15,399 nucleotides of DNA. Origin: an uncultured Ignavibacteriota bacterium (lineage in GTDB: Bacteria > Bacteroidota > Ignavibacteria > Tepidaquicellales > Tepidaquicellaceae). The stretch is taken from assembly GCA_903901375.1 (NCBI GenBank), contig CAIUQV010000053.1, forward strand, positions 1 to 15,399. Reading direction: 5' to 3'. Numbering within the stretch: the first letter of the stretch is position 1; every line of letters begins with the position of its first letter. Below, one piece after another: positions 13,951 through 15,399 of the stretch. The notes under the pieces were generated by a model. The model ran no database searches. It saw only the letters and a program-made list of their open reading frames with translations, and was not told the DNA's origin. Position numbers and translations under genes: made by a program.

Positions 13951-15399
13951 ATGAAGCGTTTATTATCAATATCACTTTTATTTATACTCACAATTGCATG
14001 CAGCCGGTCAGAAGGCAGGGATATACCTTTTACAGTACTGCATTTCAGTGATTCACATTCTTACCTGATGGGTTACGGTGCAAAGAACACGTCTCTGGAA
14101 TATACTCAGGGAGGATTTTCAAGATTATTCACGTTAGTAAATAACATCAGGGGAATTGATACGAACGTAATGGTATATCATTCCGGCGATTTGTTTACCG
14201 GAGATTTATTCTTTAACAGGTATCTTGGCAGTATAGAATTTGAGATGCTGAGCAGATTAAGAGCAGACGCGATTGCAGTCGGGAATCACGAATTTGACCT
14301 TGGACCTCAGGTGCTGTATCAGTCGTTGAGTGCGGGATTCCAGAACAGTCCTGTGCCAGTGCTTTCAGCAAATCTGAATATGTCAGGGTATCCTGCACTA
14401 AACAATTTTATCACACCTTATACAATCAAAGAATACAACGGAGTAAAAACAGGAATATTCGGTTTAACTTTTCCCGACCCCTCGAGCAATCCATCTCCAG
14501 TAATAATCAGCGACAGCATATTAGAGAAAGCTGCAGCAACAGTACAAACACTGAATGCACTTGGATGTAATGTAATTGTATGTTTATCGCATTTAGGAGC
14601 ATCTTACGACAACATACTTGCATCAACAGTTCCCGGAATACACATAATCCTTGGAGGACACGACCATTCGCTGACTTCGCAGCCTGTATTCGTACCCAAT
14701 CCTGCAGGTTTTAACACAATAATATGTCATCCGGGAGATCATTATGCAGGTGCAGGTAAACTGAAATTTGCATACAGTAACGGCAGTGTGATTTTCAGGG
14801 ATTATCAGTTTATTGCACTGAACCAAAGTATACCTGAACAACCAAGAATTAAGCAGTACCTTAATTTACTGAAGCAGGGAATAGTTTCTCAGTTCGGAGA
14901 TGTTTACACAAACGTTATAACGACTGCTTCACAGGATATAAGTCCCGAATGGGATGCACAGAGTACTTTCAGGGATACTCCTCTAGGAAATTTAATTACT
15001 GATGCATACAGGAATTATTCTGGTACACAGATTTCAATAACTGCAAAAGGTTTAATGGATGAGAAGCTTTACAAGGGAGCAATCGTCGGGAACGACCTTT
15101 TCAGAGCGGCTCCTTATGGATTCGACACAGTTTCAAAACTTGGGTTTACACTTGTTAAGTTTAACATTTCTGGTTTTGAAATGAAGCGGGCGCTTGAGCT
15201 GATATTTTTAACTGCACCGGAAAACCTGAGTTACTTTCCTCAGTTTTCAGGACTCAGGTTTGATTACGACAATTCCCTGCCAGCGGGAGAAAAGATTATA
15301 CCTTCGAGTATGTTTGTGAGCGATACTGCATTTTCACTGAGTACAAATTATACAGTTACAGTGAACAGCGGACTATTCGGAGCACTCAACACGCTCGGA
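13951..15399 (+). CDS. 5'-nucleotidase/UshA-like metallophosphatase, partial at right edge
   Basis: The frame is open from ATG 13951 to the window end (483 codons) with no stop, so the 3' end is missing. The signal peptide MKRLLSISLLFILTIAC ends in a plausible lipobox Cys17, suggesting an anchored lipoprotein. Metal-binding motifs of the calcineurin-like phosphoesterase fold are complete: Asp34 and His36 (FSDSH), Asp80 (HSGDLFTGD), Asn112 and His113 (GNHEFD), His214 (LSHLG), His237 and His239 (GGHDH). A 5'-nucleotidase C-terminal domain begins near residue 345 (TPLGNLITDAYRNYSG). Such enzymes hydrolyse extracellular nucleotides or related phosphate esters outside the cytoplasm with two metal ions. 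The exact substrate cannot be told. A T9SS sorting domain, if present, would lie beyond the window. Confidence 0.9.
   Translation, partial: MKRLLSISLLFILTIACSRSEGRDIPFTVLHFSDSHSYLMGYGAKNTSLEYTQGGFSRLFTLVNNIRGIDTNVMVYHSGDLFTGDLFFNRYLGSIEFEMLSRLRADAIAVGNHEFDLGPQVLYQSLSAGFQNSPVPVLSANLNMSGYPALNNFITPYTIKEYNGVKTGIFGLTFPDPSSNPSPVIISDSILEKAAATVQTLNALGCNVIVCLSHLGASYDNILASTVPGIHIILGGHDHSLTSQPVFVPNPAGFNTIICHPGDHYAGAGKLKFAYSNGSVIFRDYQFIALNQSIPEQPRIKQYLNLLKQGIVSQFGDVYTNVITTASQDISPEWDAQSTFRDTPLGNLITDAYRNYSGTQISITAKGLMDEKLYKGAIVGNDLFRAAPYGFDTVSKLGFTLVKFNISGFEMKRALELIFLTAPENLSYFPQFSGLRFDYDNSLPAGEKIIPSSMFVSDTAFSLSTNYTVTVNSGLFGALNTLG

Noticed and set aside
1..15399. CRISPR array, tRNA, rRNA, insertion sequence or phage genes
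   Set aside because: No regularly spaced repeats with unique spacers, no cloverleaf with CCA end, no transposase or integrase coding region was seen on either strand.

Overview
The window looks like a chromosomal segment of an AT-leaning member of the Bacteroidota/Chlorobiota/Ignavibacteriota group, most likely an Ignavibacteria-type bacterium. The main evidence is two secreted beta-propeller proteins ending in a type IX secretion (T9SS) type A sorting domain with the NPFNPST motif typical of that group. A very large alpha-2-macroglobulin and generally weak Shine-Dalgarno sequences fit the same assignment. The lineage is inferred from protein style; no rRNA or tRNA gene was seen.

Layout. Bases 1-154 hold short direct repeats and no convincing gene. 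A hicA-hicB toxin-antitoxin pair (206-804, +) follows and is separated by a two-way terminator from a convergent 2072-residue alpha-2-macroglobulin gene (930-7148, -). The 777-base gap 7149-7925 is the most interesting part. Its minus strand carries a sigma-54-like -24/-12 promoter, two similar palindromic sites 20 bp apart upstream of it, and downstream about 120 bases with two perfect 10-bp hairpins. The second hairpin is a textbook intrinsic terminator. This reads as an undescribed sigma-54-dependent small RNA, or as an attenuated leader of the macroglobulin gene. The purB side of the gap is filled with dispersed CACCACGAGAG / ACCACCAAAACACC repeats. purB (7926-9218, +) and lexA (9433-10059, -) converge on a shared terminator, and lexA is flanked on both sides by related repeats. 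Two divergent T9SS propeller genes follow (10229-11521, -, and 11711-13810, +). Last is a lipoprotein-like 5'-nucleotidase/metallophosphatase that runs off the right edge (13951-15399, +).

The genes do not form one operon. They mix housekeeping functions (purB, lexA), envelope and secreted functions (macroglobulin, propellers, nucleotidase) and an accessory toxin-antitoxin module. The other notable feature is inside the macroglobulin gene: codon use switches sharply near base 3250, from GAA-type to almost purely GAG/AAG/GTG-type codons, at the border between a charged linker and the A2M domain.
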